The translations under genes were made by a program, and so were the position numbers. Shown in pieces: positions 14,371-23,694 of a DNA stretch of 64,000 nucleotides (the first letter of the stretch is position 1; each line of letters starts with the position of its first letter). The stretch is from JAQVEB01 sp028698105. GTDB taxonomy: Bacteria > Bacteroidota > Bacteroidia > Bacteroidales > Dysgonomonadaceae. The notes beneath the pieces were generated by a model. The model was given only the letters and a program-made list of their open reading frames with translations, had not been told where the DNA came from and made no database searches. Location: contig CAXYYA010000015.1 in the NCBI GenBank assembly GCA_964293155.1, positions 1 through 64,000 of the forward strand. The letters run 5' to 3'.

Positions 14371-15765
14371 ATGCTTACAGTAGAAAAAATTGGCGGAACA
14401 TCCATGTCGCAATTTCAGGATGTGCTGCAAAACATCATAAAAGGAAACCGGAAAGGCGATGAACTTTACAACCGTATTTTTGTGGTTTCGGCATATAACA
14501 ACGTGACGAACTGGTTGCTGGAACATAAAAAAACAGGTGAACCGGGTATTTACAATAAATTTTTGAACGGCGAGGATTACAGCAGCGCCCTTGATGGCCT
14601 GTGCCAACGGTTATTGTTGATTAACGATGGTTTTGCCGACATCGGGCTCGATTTGAAAGAGGCGCGCGATTTCATCCGCTTCCGCGTGGACCAGGCAAAG
14701 ACCATCCTCTACAGCCTGAGCAAAGTGCTGGCATCCGGTTACGTGAATATGACCGATATTCATCTGGCGGCGCGCGAAATTCTGGCATCCATCGGCGAAG
14801 CGCATTCCGGATGGAATTCAGTGAATATATTGAACAACAATGGTATAAATGCCCGATTCGTGGATTTGTGCGGTTTTAACGATAACGAACCGTTGACTAT
14901 TGACGAACGCATCCACAAAGAATTTACCGACATTGATTTCAGCAAGCTGTTGTGCGTGGCAACAGGTTACACCAAAGGAACCGAAGGCATTATGCGCGCT
15001 TTCGACCGCGGATATTCCGAAGTTACGTTCAGCAAGATTGCTGTGGAAGTAAAAGCCGATGAAGCGGTTATCCACAAGGAATACCACCTTTCGAGCGCCG
15101 ATCCGAAAATTGTTGGCGTTGAAAACAGTATTCCCGTGGGACACACCAACTATATTATCGCCGATCAGCTGGCCGATATCGGTATGGAAGCCATCCACCC
15201 CAAAGCGGCGAAGCCGCTGGAGTTGGCAGCGATCAACATCCGCATAAAAAATACCTTTGAGCCCGATCATCCGGGAACGCTCATTTCCCGCGACTACATT
15301 TCGCCGGAGCCCCGCGTTGAAATCGTTTCCGGTTCGCGGAAAATGTTCGCTATCGAAGTGCACGACCCGATGATGGTTGGTGAAGTGGGTTTCGACGGAC
15401 GCATTATGCAGTATTTTCAAAAATACAATGTGAGTTATATTTTAAAATCCACCAATGCAAACTCCATCACCATGGTGGTTTGGGATAACGAAAAGTCGCA
15501 TCAGTTGATTAAAATACTCAAGGAAGTTTTTTATCAGGTAACGGCGCAACCGGCGGCGATTGTTTGCACGATGGGTTCCAACATCGCAATGCCCGGTTTT
15601 TTGTACAGAGCGGTCAAAGCGCTATACGAGAAGGGAATTAATGTCGAAAGTTTCGCGCAGTCGCTCATGCAGGTGAACATGCAGTTCGTGATTAAACGCG
15701 AACATTATGAAAATGCCGTGATTGCTTTGAATGACGAACTTTGTAATGTGAAAAATAAAATGTAG
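14371..15765 (+). CDS. Aspartate kinase (VEKIGGTSM type)
   Basis: Aspartokinase phosphorylates aspartate, the first step towards lysine, threonine, methionine and diaminopimelate. The protein is 464 residues from the chosen ATG. The nucleotide-binding start reads LTVEKIGGTSMSQF instead of the common KFGGTSV, and FVVSAYNNVTNWLL and FDRGYSEVTFSKIA (GGSD-like region) follow. Two ACT domains fill the last ~150 residues (about 312-464), so allosteric feedback is likely. The VEKIGGTSM form resembles the aspartokinase subgroup associated with ectoine clusters, though no ect genes are nearby. Upstream residues from 14332 lie in the promoter and are not coding. It is monocistronic as far as seen. Confidence 0.88.
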   Translation: MLTVEKIGGTSMSQFQDVLQNIIKGNRKGDELYNRIFVVSAYNNVTNWLLEHKKTGEPGIYNKFLNGEDYSSALDGLCQRLLLINDGFADIGLDLKEARDFIRFRVDQAKTILYSLSKVLASGYVNMTDIHLAAREILASIGEAHSGWNSVNILNNNGINARFVDLCGFNDNEPLTIDERIHKEFTDIDFSKLLCVATGYTKGTEGIMRAFDRGYSEVTFSKIAVEVKADEAVIHKEYHLSSADPKIVGVENSIPVGHTNYIIADQLADIGMEAIHPKAAKPLELAAINIRIKNTFEPDHPGTLISRDYISPEPRVEIVSGSRKMFAIEVHDPMMVGEVGFDGRIMQYFQKYNVSYILKSTNANSITMVVWDNEKSHQLIKILKEVFYQVTAQPAAIVCTMGSNIAMPGFLYRAVKALYEKGINVESFAQSLMQVNMQFVIKREHYENAVIALNDELCNVKNKM

Positions 15766-15857
15766 CCGTTTTTGGTTAAACATGGTTAAAGTTGATGCCG
15801 TAATGCATCAACTTTAATTTTTTATCTTTTACTTTGTATTTCAAAGTACTTTTTATT

Positions 15858-16493
15858 ATGAAGAATAACGAAGCAATAGAAACAGTAAAGGAAATACGGG
15901 CGATGATGGAAAAGTCGTCGCGTTTTTTGTCGTTTAGCGGCACATCTGCAATCCTGATCGGGATATATGCGCTGATCGGCGCATATTTGGCTCACGGGCT
16001 GGTAAGTCCCGTTACGCAATCGCCTTACACGAACGGTATTTCAACGGGAATTTCGATTTATACGCTCATGCTGCTGGCCGTCGTGGTTTTTGTGGCAGCT
16101 TTGGCTACCGTCCTGTTGTTCTCCTATCGCAAAGCGATAAAAAACAGAACGAGCTTTTTCAACAACCAGATGTATCGTACTTTTCTAAACTTTTTTCTGC
16201 CGCTATCCGCCGGCGGAATTTTTTGCATCGCCCTCATTCTGAACGGAAATGTGGGGGTTATTGCCCCGGCAATGTTGTTGTTCTATGGTTTATCGCTGAT
16301 CAATGCATCGAAATATACGTACGATAATATTTTTTGGTTGGGTTGTGCAGAACTGCTCTTGGGCCTTGTTTGTGCTTTCTTCCCCGGAAAAGGATTGTTG
16401 TTCTGGACAATCGGTTTCGGAATTTTACACGTGGTTTACGGCGTTTATTTTTACTTTAATATAGATCGGAAACGCAAGTCGGTAGAGGCATGA
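15858..16493 (+). CDS. Putative multi-pass membrane protein of the CreD operon
   Basis: This 211-residue membrane protein is not a family I can name. A ~25-residue cytoplasmic start (MKNNEAIETVKEIRAMMEKS) precedes about six hydrophobic helices (near residues 30-50, 66-90, 108-130, 132-150, 158-176 and 180-200). The chosen ATG at 15858 gives this charged N terminus; an upstream in-frame start would add residues from the AT-rich leader. It overlaps the next gene, a winged-helix regulator, by 4 bp, and creD follows, so the three form one operon. A sensor or accessory role for the regulator is an inference from this order. Confidence 0.72.
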   Translation: MKNNEAIETVKEIRAMMEKSSRFLSFSGTSAILIGIYALIGAYLAHGLVSPVTQSPYTNGISTGISIYTLMLLAVVVFVAALATVLLFSYRKAIKNRTSFFNNQMYRTFLNFFLPLSAGGIFCIALILNGNVGVIAPAMLLFYGLSLINASKYTYDNIFWLGCAELLLGLVCAFFPGKGLLFWTIGFGILHVVYGVYFYFNIDRKRKSVEA

Positions 16494-16789
16494 TAACGCA
16501 TCTGGAGGACATAAATAAAGCTTTCGAAAGCAAGGTGAGGCTCGGAATTATGTCGGTTCTCATGGTGAATGATGAGGCCGATTTTAATACCCTGAAGGAA
16601 TTGCTGGGATTGACCGACGGCAATCTGGCAAGCCACACGCGCGCGTTGGAGAACCTGAAGTATATTAAAGCGAAAAAACAATTTGTGGGACGAAAACCCA
16701 AAACAACTTATTCCAGAACAAAAGAAGGCGAAAAAGCTTTTCAGGATCATCTCCAGGCGCTGGAAGCCTTTCTTAAAAACAACTTATAA
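16490..16789 (+). CDS. Winged-helix transcriptional regulator
   Basis: This 99-residue DNA-binding protein is almost entirely one winged helix-turn-helix of the HTH_34/MarR-like type. Helix 1 is near residues 4-22, the recognition region is FNTLKELLGLTDGNLASHTRALE (~31-53), and the wing contains KAKKQFVGRKPKTTYSRT (~57-74). No sensing domain is present. Such proteins commonly sit before creD or other membrane genes in Bacteroidota and probably regulate their own operon. It overlaps the upstream membrane gene by 4 bp and is 2 bp from creD. Confidence 0.88.
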   Translation: MITHLEDINKAFESKVRLGIMSVLMVNDEADFNTLKELLGLTDGNLASHTRALENLKYIKAKKQFVGRKPKTTYSRTKEGEKAFQDHLQALEAFLKNNL

Positions 16790-16791
16790 CT

Positions 16792-18306
16792 ATGTTTTTC
16801 TTACTGTTGGTCGTTGTTTTATTATCCGTAACAGGCATAATTATTTATTTTTTAATCAGATATTTTATGGAAACGAAAGAATCTCAACCTACTTCATTTT
16901 CGGACTCGGTGCAAAACGCAACACGCGGCTTCACCGAAAGACATGCTACCACCATTAAAGCGATCGTGGTGGGAATTTTAACGCTCCTGCTCCTTATTCC
17001 ATTGGCCATGATCCAATCCCTGATTCGCGAGCGGCAAAACACGAAACAAAGCGCTGTTGCCGACATCACTTCGAAATGGGGCGGCGAACAAACCATTACC
17101 GGCCCGTGTCTTGTGATCCCGTACACGGAAACTATTATCGAAGATAAAAAGGAGATGCAGGTGGAGCGAAACCTCCTGTTATTGCCCGAAACGCTTAACG
17201 TGACCGGCACCACATCGGTGGAAAAGCGCAAGCGCGGTATTTACGATGCTTCGGTTTATAGCTCCGATGTTGCCCTTTCGGGCGAATTTGATATGGATGC
17301 GATCAAAAACTTCAACGTGCAGCAATCGCAAATCCGGTGGGATAATGTGCTGGTCATCATCGGCCTTTCCGATTTGAAAGGCATAAAGGAAAAAGTAACG
17401 TTTGAGACAAACGGAAAGAAAATAAATTTCGAATCGGGCCTTCCGATCGAGAATCTTGCCACCGGAAACGGCACGGCAGAATTGGTGGTGACCGATAAAG
17501 TATCGGTTTCTTACGGCGGAAGCCCGTATGAGCTCTTTACCGTAGGATTAAATGTGAAACTCGATTCGCTAAACCCGGGCAGCTTGGCCGAAAGTAAGCT
17601 GCCGTTTAATCTGTCCCTCAAAATGAACGGTTCGCAGGGATTGTACGTTGTTCCCACCGGCCGCACAACTACGGCGCAACTGAAATCGGATTGGGCTACG
17701 CCCAGTTTCGATGGCAGCTTCCTGCCCGAAAACAGGGATGTCACCGCATCGGGCTTCACAGCCGGCTGGAAAGTCCTCGACCTTAACCGAAGCTACGGAC
17801 AGGTTGTTCGCGCCGATAACGGTAATGCGATGAATCAGATGGCGGCATCGCGTTTCGGCGTACGGTTTATCCAGTCCGTTGACCAGTATCAGCAAAACAT
17901 GCGTAGCGTGAAATACGCTATTCTCATTATCCTGCTTACCTTTGTGGTGGTGTTTTTTATCGAGTTGATCAAGAAAAAATCGGTAAATCCGTTTCAATAT
18001 CTGTTAGTCGGATTGGCATTGGTGCTTTTCTACACGTTGTTGCTCTCCATGTCCGAAGTGCTCGGCTTTAATCTGGCGTATCTCGCAGCGGCGGCCATGA
18101 CCACCATACTGATCACGCTGCACATGGGCAGTATCCTTAAAAACCGGAAACAAGGGCTGTTGATTGGCGCATTGTTGGCTTTTCTCTACCTCTTTATCTA
18201 TATTCTTATTCAGATGGAAAGTTACGCGTTGCTGGTAGGAAGTCTGGGATTATTCGCCATTCTTGCGGTAATTATGTATTATTCAAAAAAGATACGGTTT
18301 TCGTAG
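16792..18306 (+). CDS. creD: CreD-family inner-membrane protein
   Basis: CreD is an inner-membrane protein of unclear biochemical role, linked to envelope stress and beta-lactam response in other bacteria. This 504-residue protein shows one N-terminal membrane helix, a second near residues 57-77 (TIKAIVVGILTLLLLIPLA), a large periplasmic domain (~80-370) beginning with the family block ITSKWGGEQTITGPCLVIPY, and a C-terminal cluster of five helices (~375-500), the standard CreD layout. Other ATGs exist (for example 16867), which would remove the first helix. The creBC two-component genes are absent; the winged-helix gene just upstream is the likely regulator. Terminator hairpins follow. Confidence 0.88.
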   Translation: MFFLLLVVVLLSVTGIIIYFLIRYFMETKESQPTSFSDSVQNATRGFTERHATTIKAIVVGILTLLLLIPLAMIQSLIRERQNTKQSAVADITSKWGGEQTITGPCLVIPYTETIIEDKKEMQVERNLLLLPETLNVTGTTSVEKRKRGIYDASVYSSDVALSGEFDMDAIKNFNVQQSQIRWDNVLVIIGLSDLKGIKEKVTFETNGKKINFESGLPIENLATGNGTAELVVTDKVSVSYGGSPYELFTVGLNVKLDSLNPGSLAESKLPFNLSLKMNGSQGLYVVPTGRTTTAQLKSDWATPSFDGSFLPENRDVTASGFTAGWKVLDLNRSYGQVVRADNGNAMNQMAASRFGVRFIQSVDQYQQNMRSVKYAILIILLTFVVVFFIELIKKKSVNPFQYLLVGLALVLFYTLLLSMSEVLGFNLAYLAAAAMTTILITLHMGSILKNRKQGLLIGALLAFLYLFIYILIQMESYALLVGSLGLFAILAVIMYYSKKIRFS

Positions 18307-18317
18307 GCACTGAAAAA

Positions 18318-18358
18318 AAACCGATAGGCATCGGATTTTATTCCCTGCCTATCGGTTT
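18318..18358. terminator. Bidirectional terminator between creD and tnaA
   Basis: AAACCGATAGGCA (18318-18330) pairs perfectly with TGCCTATCGGTTT (18346-18358). A second hairpin, ATCCGA/TCGGAT (18362-18379) with a T run, follows. It serves the converging creD and tnaA transcripts. Confidence 0.75.
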
Positions 18359-18383
18359 GTGATCCGATGCTTATCGGATTTTT

Positions 18384-19763
18384 TCACCTTGCTTTCTCCA
18401 GTTCCACGGTAAAATGCCGCATGATTGGTTCTTCGCGCGTTATCGCATAACCTTTGGTTATGGTTTCGCGGCGGTCGAAAACGTTTTTCAATGCGGCGGC
18501 TACCACATCTATATGGTTGTTGGTGTACGTGCGGCGCGGAATAGCCAATCGAAGCAGTTCCAGTTCGGGGTAACGGTTATCGCGGGAAACCGGATCGCGA
18601 TCGGCAAGCAAAGCTCCAACTTCCACACCACGAACGCCGGCCTCCAAATACAACTCCACGGCAAGCGTTTGCGCGATAAACTGTTCCTTCGGAACGTGCG
18701 TAAGCACTTTTTTCGCATCCACGAAAATGGCGTGGCCGCCCGCTGGACGTTGATACGGAATGCCGTACGCGTCTAACTTTTTACCCAAATATTCCACTTG
18801 TTTGATGCGGGTTTCCAGGTAATCGAATTCCGTACCTTCGTCAAGGCCTGCGGCTAAGGCGTTCATATCGCGCCCGCTCATACCGCCGTAGGTAATGAAT
18901 CCTTCGTTCATGATGCAGAATTTTTGACACGCTTTCCACAATTTTTCCGATTTGAACGCCACGAAACCGCCCATATTCACAATGGCGTCTTTTTTGGACG
19001 ACATCGTCATGATATCGGCGTACGAAAACATCTCTTTTACAATCTCCTTAACGGTTTTGTTTTCGTAACCTTTTTCGCGGGTTTTAATGAAATAAGCATT
19101 TTCGGCAAATCGCGCCGAATCCAGTTGCAGCGGCACGCCGTATCGGCGGCACACTTCCGAAGTCCGGCGTATGTTTTCCATGGAAACGGGCTGGCCACCG
19201 GCCGTGTTGTTGGTAACCGTCAGCACCACGCACGGTATCTTTTCCTTCGGATATTGTTGCAAAACAGTTTCCAGCCGGGCAATATCAATATTCCCTTTGA
19301 ACGGGATTTCGAGTTGGGTATCGGAGGCTTCTTCGATGGTGCAGTCCAACGCCGTGGCGTGGCGGAATTCAATGTGCCCTTTTGTGGTGTCGAAATGTGA
19401 ATTTCCGGGCAACACATCGCCTTCTTTTATGATGGTTGAATACAACACGTTTTCGGCCGCACGGCCTTGATGTGCAGGCAAAAAGTAATCGAATCCGAGA
19501 ATTCCCTTGATGGCGTTTTTCATATTGTAGTACGAGCGGGCGCCGGCATAGCTTTCGTCGCCCACCATCATTGCCGACCACTGCCGGTCGCTCATAGCTC
19601 CGGTTCCGGAGTCGGTAAGCAGATCAATAAAAACGTGGTCGCTTTTCAGCATAAAAAGATTGTAGTTGGCTTGTTTTATCCACTGCTCGCGTTCGGAGCG
19701 GGTGCTTGTGCGGATATTCTCTACCATTTTAATACGGTAGGATTCGGCAAATGGGAGTTCCAT
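18384..19763 (-). CDS. tnaA: Tryptophanase (tryptophan indole-lyase)
   Basis: TnaA is a PLP enzyme that splits tryptophan to indole, pyruvate and ammonia. This 459-residue protein has IDLLTDSGTGAMSDRQW near residues 46-62, the PLP-site PAHQGRAAEN, TVTNNTAGGQPVSM, LDSARFAENAYFIK and the Schiff-base lysine in MSSKKDAIVNMGG. DSARFAEN favours tryptophanase over tyrosine phenol-lyase, which usually has DATRCVEN; the start MELPFAESYRIKM also looks like Bacteroides tryptophanases. No permease or TnaC-type leader is evident in the 326 bp upstream. Indole production is therefore predicted. Confidence 0.9.
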   Translation of the reverse strand: MELPFAESYRIKMVENIRTSTRSEREQWIKQANYNLFMLKSDHVFIDLLTDSGTGAMSDRQWSAMMVGDESYAGARSYYNMKNAIKGILGFDYFLPAHQGRAAENVLYSTIIKEGDVLPGNSHFDTTKGHIEFRHATALDCTIEEASDTQLEIPFKGNIDIARLETVLQQYPKEKIPCVVLTVTNNTAGGQPVSMENIRRTSEVCRRYGVPLQLDSARFAENAYFIKTREKGYENKTVKEIVKEMFSYADIMTMSSKKDAIVNMGGFVAFKSEKLWKACQKFCIMNEGFITYGGMSGRDMNALAAGLDEGTEFDYLETRIKQVEYLGKKLDAYGIPYQRPAGGHAIFVDAKKVLTHVPKEQFIAQTLAVELYLEAGVRGVEVGALLADRDPVSRDNRYPELELLRLAIPRRTYTNNHIDVVAAALKNVFDRRETITKGYAITREEPIMRHFTVELEKAR

Positions 19764-20089
19764 AATATTTAGTTATGAGTTTTAAGTTATAAGTCTTTTC
19801 CGAAAATGACAGATTACGACTTTTTATCTAAAAGTCTGAAGTGTAAAATCTGAAATCTAAAGAGTATAAGGATTTAATTATGCATTCTTCATTATGAATT
19901 ATGCATTGGAGTAATGGTAGCCGTCGCGGCGTTTGATGTGGATGTATTGGAGTTTTCGGTTCATGAAATACGGTTGTGTATTTTGGCTTAACTATGACGG
20001 TACAAATGTACTGAATTTTATTCAACCCGATCAAATTTTAATACGGAAAGTTGAAGTTTCCGATGTTCCAACTTTCCCCTTTGGGGGAA
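19764..20089. other. Intergenic region tnaA-hflX with short repeats and a weak hairpin
   Basis: This stretch has no credible gene. It contains an exact 11-bp direct repeat AATTATGCATT at 19876-19886 and 19897-19907. A 9-bp hairpin GGAAAGTTG/CAACTTTCC (20045-20053/20069-20077) lies just beyond the 3' end of hflX and may end its transcript, although no T run follows on the minus strand. No clear TAnnTTTG box for tnaA is visible. Confidence 0.45.
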
Positions 20090-21322
20090 TTAGAAGGGGG
20101 CTTCATCCTCGTATTTCTGATACAAAAAATCGTTGTAAGGAAAGCGCTGTACGTGAATTTCTTTCACTTTTTCGTAAAGCAACGCTTTCAACTCGTCAAT
20201 GTTGGTTTTTTCTTTTGCCGATATAAAGATACAATTTTCTTTTAATTTGCCCATCCACGATTGTTTTAATTCTTCCAGCGAATAGTTTTCCCGCCGTTTC
20301 GGTGTGAGGTCGTCATCATCTTTTTCCACATGCGTGAACGCATCTATTTTATTGAAAACGATGATGGTAGGTTTTTCGGTCTTGTCAATTTCGTGCAGGG
20401 TTTTTTCCACCACCTCAATCTGTTCTTCGAACGCAGGATGCGAAATATCTACCACATGTAGCAGCAAGTCGGCTTCGCGTACTTCGTCGAGTGACGATTT
20501 GAACGATTCCACCAGGTGTGTGGGTAACTTTCGGATAAACCCGACAGTATCGGTGAGCAAAAACGGCAGGTTTTCGATGGTGACTTTTCGCACGGTAGTG
20601 TCCAGCGTGGCAAAAAGCTTGTTTTCGGCAAAAATATCGGATTTGCTGAGCAGGTTCATCAGCGTGGACTTCCCAACGTTGGTGTAGCCAACGAGCGCTA
20701 CGCGCACCATTTTGCCGCGGTTTTTCCGCTGCACCGATTTTTGTTTGTCAATATCTTTGAGTTCCTGTTTCAGCCGCGAAATTTTGTCGAGGATAATCCG
20801 GCGGTCGGTTTCCAACTGCGTTTCACCCGGCCCGCGCATTACCACGCCACCGCCGCCCCGCTGGCGCTCAAGGTGAGTCCACATGCGCGTTAAGCGCGGG
20901 AGCAGATACTGGTATTGCGCCAGTTCAACCTGTGCTTTGGCGTGCGCCGTTTGTGCGCGCATGGCGAAAATATCGAGGATAAGGCTGGTTCGGTCGAGAA
21001 TGCGGATTTTGAGCTCTTTTTCGATGTTTCGGATTTGCTTGGCCGAAAGTTCATCGTCAAAAATAGCAACCCCGATATCGTTGTCTTCGTCCTCAACATA
21101 TTCTTTGATCTCCTGCAATTTTCCTGTGCCTACAAACGTTACCGAGTTGGGCATATCGAGCCGTTGCACGAATCGTTTTCCGGGAATAATTCCTGCTGTT
21201 TCGGCCAGAAAATCAAGCTCGTCCAGGTATTCGTTCACACGTTCTTCGTTCTGCTCAGGCGTAATTAATCCGATCAAAACGGCATTTTCACTTTTTATTT
21301 CGGTAAGTATGAGGTCTTTCAT
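20090..21322 (-). CDS. hflX: Ribosome-associated GTPase HflX
   Basis: HflX is a GTPase that splits stalled or stressed 70S ribosomes. This 410-residue protein has the N-terminal HflX domain (to ~residue 195, with RGGGGVVMRGPGETQLETDR, the glycine-rich family signature). The G domain carries G1 GYTNVGKSTL (~212-221), G3 DTVGF, and G4 NKIDAF. A short C-terminal tail ends with YEDEAPF. It is transcribed alone on the minus strand, 326 bp from tnaA. Confidence 0.95.
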   Translation of the reverse strand: MKDLILTEIKSENAVLIGLITPEQNEERVNEYLDELDFLAETAGIIPGKRFVQRLDMPNSVTFVGTGKLQEIKEYVEDEDNDIGVAIFDDELSAKQIRNIEKELKIRILDRTSLILDIFAMRAQTAHAKAQVELAQYQYLLPRLTRMWTHLERQRGGGGVVMRGPGETQLETDRRIILDKISRLKQELKDIDKQKSVQRKNRGKMVRVALVGYTNVGKSTLMNLLSKSDIFAENKLFATLDTTVRKVTIENLPFLLTDTVGFIRKLPTHLVESFKSSLDEVREADLLLHVVDISHPAFEEQIEVVEKTLHEIDKTEKPTIIVFNKIDAFTHVEKDDDDLTPKRRENYSLEELKQSWMGKLKENCIFISAKEKTNIDELKALLYEKVKEIHVQRFPYNDFLYQKYEDEAPF

Positions 21323-21439
21323 CAGCTAAAATGATATTCAATTGTAATGAGTGGTTATTCGGTTGTAATTCGATTGTTTAGATGAACTTGTTCAACGCCG
21401 CAACCAATTAATTACGGCAAAGCCGAATTGCAATGTATG

Positions 21440-21940
21440 TTATATCCAAAACCCAATTCCTGCCATAAAGGACGATTGCGAGAAGTCTTTGATAAACTGG
21501 TATTTGTATTCGATGCTGATCCGCGTTTTGTAGCCGAAATCGTACTGGATTCCCAGTCCCAGATTGGCGCCCACGCGATGTTTTGTCCAGTCCTGCAACC
21601 CAACGTTAGTTGCTTTTGACGCATCGAATTTCCAGTTGGAATAATTCAAACCCGCAATCGGGTAAAATGAAAATAACCACGACACCGGGACCACGTAGTG
21701 CGCATCGGCATCAACTTCCCACATGCTGTTGCCTTTTCGGGGCAGATAATAGATGAAAGAAGGTGCAAACCGCAATTGGTTGGTGTAATAATAATGCAGA
21801 TTCACTCCGGCTCCTACGCTTTTTATCGCGTTGCCGTATCCGGCGTGAGCCCCCATTCCCACGGTTCCTTCAAATTGCGCGAAAGATTTCGATGCAAAAA
21901 TGAACAAGAAAACAACGCACAAGAATATAATTTTTTTCAT
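21440..21940 (-). CDS. Small outer-membrane beta-barrel protein
   Basis: This 166-residue protein has a clear signal peptide (MKKIIFLCVVFLFIFASKSFAQ, cleavage after ...SFA) followed by about eight alternating amphipathic beta strands (for example GAGVNLHYYYTNQLRFAPSF and RISIEYKYQF), ending in the aromatic-terminated strand AGIGFWI. This is the pattern of an eight-strand OmpW/OmpX-like barrel. The function is unknown. It lies 8 bp downstream of the TRIC gene on the same strand, so the two may be co-transcribed. Confidence 0.8.
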   Translation of the reverse strand: MKKIIFLCVVFLFIFASKSFAQFEGTVGMGAHAGYGNAIKSVGAGVNLHYYYTNQLRFAPSFIYYLPRKGNSMWEVDADAHYVVPVSWLFSFYPIAGLNYSNWKFDASKATNVGLQDWTKHRVGANLGLGIQYDFGYKTRISIEYKYQFIKDFSQSSFMAGIGFWI

Positions 21941-21948
21941 AATCGGAA

Positions 21949-22599
21949 TTATTCGTTACTTTTTTCCCCTTTCAAAATCGGCAGATGCCAATGGAACTTC
22001 ACGGCGAGAATCCGGATCACGATCACAATTGTAGCCGTTATTAACTCGTTCATCGCCAGATTCATGCCCAGGATGTGGGCAATAGTGAAAAAAATTGCCC
22101 CGATCACGCAGGCAAAAGCGTAAATTTCTTTCCTGAAAATAAGCGGTATCTCGTTGATAAGAACATCCCGAAGCATTCCCCCGAAAGAACCGGTTATCGT
22201 ACCCATAATTACCGCAGCCCACGGAGCAAAGCCCAGCGAAAGCGTTTTTTCGGTTCCCACAACTACAAATAGCCCAAGGCCGATGCTATCGAAGAGAAAA
22301 AAAGTATATTTCAGCCTTACCACTTTGCTTCTGAACAGCAGCACGAACAAAAATGCCAGCAACGTTGCCCAAAGATAGATTGGATTCGCCATCCAGAAAG
22401 GCGTTACGCCGATAAACAGATCGCGGATGGTTCCGCCGCCGATCGCCGTGATGAACCCGATGGTGAATGCTCCAAACCAGTCGAAATTCTTTGTGGAAGC
22501 CATTCTCACGCCGCTTATGGCGAAGGCGAATGTTCCTAAGAACTCGATGATATCTACCAGTTTGATGTTCCTGAAAAAATCTATTAAATCGAAATACAT
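21949..22599 (-). CDS. TRIC-type cation channel family protein (YicG/UPF0126)
   Basis: This 216-residue membrane protein of the TRIC family would form trimeric monovalent-cation channels. Two related three-helix halves are visible: FLGTFAFAISGVRMA then FTIGFITAIGGGTIRDLFIG in the first, and SIGLGLFVVVGTEKTLSLGF then MGTITGSFGGMLRDVLIN in the second. The repeated GGGxxRD / GGMLRD blocks are the family hallmark. A seventh helix ends the protein. It lies between mnmA (upstream, 12 bp) and the beta-barrel gene (8 bp), all on the minus strand. Potassium balance is the likely role. Confidence 0.88.
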   Translation of the reverse strand: MYFDLIDFFRNIKLVDIIEFLGTFAFAISGVRMASTKNFDWFGAFTIGFITAIGGGTIRDLFIGVTPFWMANPIYLWATLLAFLFVLLFRSKVVRLKYTFFLFDSIGLGLFVVVGTEKTLSLGFAPWAAVIMGTITGSFGGMLRDVLINEIPLIFRKEIYAFACVIGAIFFTIAHILGMNLAMNELITATIVIVIRILAVKFHWHLPILKGEKSNE

Positions 22600-22611
22600 A
22601 AATTACGAAGA

Positions 22612-23676
22612 TTAAATGATCATTCCGCTCCCAATGCACAGGTGACTATCGGCATCGTAAACCACGCCGAACTGCCCGGCCGCAATGCCCTGCACAGCTT
22701 CGTCGGACTCAAGGCGGTACAGATCGCCGGTTTTTGAAATTTTACCTTCGGTAAACTCGGGCGTGTGGCGAATCTTGAATGTAACGTTTTTTTCTCCCTC
22801 AAAATCGCCCCAGATATCGCGGGTAATAAAATCGAAACCTTGCAGGTTGATCACATTTCCGTATTGATATTTGGTGTCGTAACCTTTTGAAACATAGATG
22901 ATGTTGCGGTTCACATCTTTTTTTATGACGAACCATGGCCCACCGCTCAGTCCCAGCCCTTTTCGCTGGCCGATGGTGTGGAACCAAAAGCCCTGATGTT
23001 TGCCGATGATGTTTCCGGTTTCCAGTTCAACGATGAGGCCTTCTTTCTTGCCCAAATACCGTTCGATGAAATCGTTGTAATTAATTTTCCCGAGGAAACA
23101 AATGCCTTGGCTGTCTTTTCGTTGTGCCGAAGGCAACTTTTCGCGCGCGGCAATTTCGCGCACTTCCGATTTGAGCAGATTTCCGATCGGAAACATGAGT
23201 TTAGAAACCTGTAGGTAATCTATTTGTCCCAGGAAATAGGTTTGGTCTTTCACGTGGTCCTTCGCTGTGGAAAGCCACGTCATTCCATCCAGTTCCGTTG
23301 TAGTGGCGTAATGCCCGGTGGCGATTTTATCGAATTCGTGTCCCCATTTTTTTTCAAAAACGCCGAATTTGATCAACTTGTTGCACATCATATCGGGGTT
23401 TGGCGTGAGACCACGCTTCACTGAGTCAATAGTATATTTCACCACGCTGTCCCAATATTCTTCGTGAAGCGAAACAACTTCAAAACGACAACTGTACTTT
23501 TTGGCGATGTAAGACACAATTTCGATATCTTCCTCCGACGGGCAATCAATATATCCATCCTTGTCCTCCATCCCAATTTTGATGTAAAAGATCGCCGGAT
23601 TATAGCCCATCTCTTTCAACTGATGTACCACAACCGAACTGTCCACGCCTCCCGAAACCAATGCTGCAATCTTCAT
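22612..23676 (-). CDS. mnmA: tRNA 2-thiouridine(34) synthase MnmA
   Basis: MnmA activates U34 of Lys, Glu and Gln tRNAs with ATP and inserts sulfur. The 354-residue protein has the PP-loop SGGVDSSVVVHQL (~8-20), catalytic Cys in NPDMMCNKLIKFG (~100-112), GHYATT, the second catalytic Cys in SQGICFLGKINY (~195-206), and the C-terminal beta-barrel with FWFHTIGQRKGLGLSGGPW. I start at 23676: an ATG seven codons upstream would overlap the -7 promoter box at 23702-23695, so it cannot be translated from that promoter. It is first in a minus-strand run with the TRIC and beta-barrel genes. Bacteroidota often have two mnmA copies, so another may exist. Confidence 0.93.
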   Translation of the reverse strand: MKIAALVSGGVDSSVVVHQLKEMGYNPAIFYIKIGMEDKDGYIDCPSEEDIEIVSYIAKKYSCRFEVVSLHEEYWDSVVKYTIDSVKRGLTPNPDMMCNKLIKFGVFEKKWGHEFDKIATGHYATTTELDGMTWLSTAKDHVKDQTYFLGQIDYLQVSKLMFPIGNLLKSEVREIAAREKLPSAQRKDSQGICFLGKINYNDFIERYLGKKEGLIVELETGNIIGKHQGFWFHTIGQRKGLGLSGGPWFVIKKDVNRNIIYVSKGYDTKYQYGNVINLQGFDFITRDIWGDFEGEKNVTFKIRHTPEFTEGKISKTGDLYRLESDEAVQGIAAGQFGVVYDADSHLCIGSGMII

Positions 23677-23694
23677 AATTCTCAAATTCAGTTG

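Noticed and set aside
14818..15420. 200-codon open frame antisense to the aspartate kinase gene
   Set aside because: It lies fully inside a well-supported gene and its sequence shows no domain.
18924..19400. 158-codon open frame antisense to tnaA
   Set aside because: It lies inside tryptophanase, whose motifs cover the whole region.
18384..19763. Tyrosine phenol-lyase instead of tryptophanase
   Set aside because: The DSARFAEN segment and the N terminus fit tryptophanase better; tyrosine phenol-lyases usually carry DATRCVEN.
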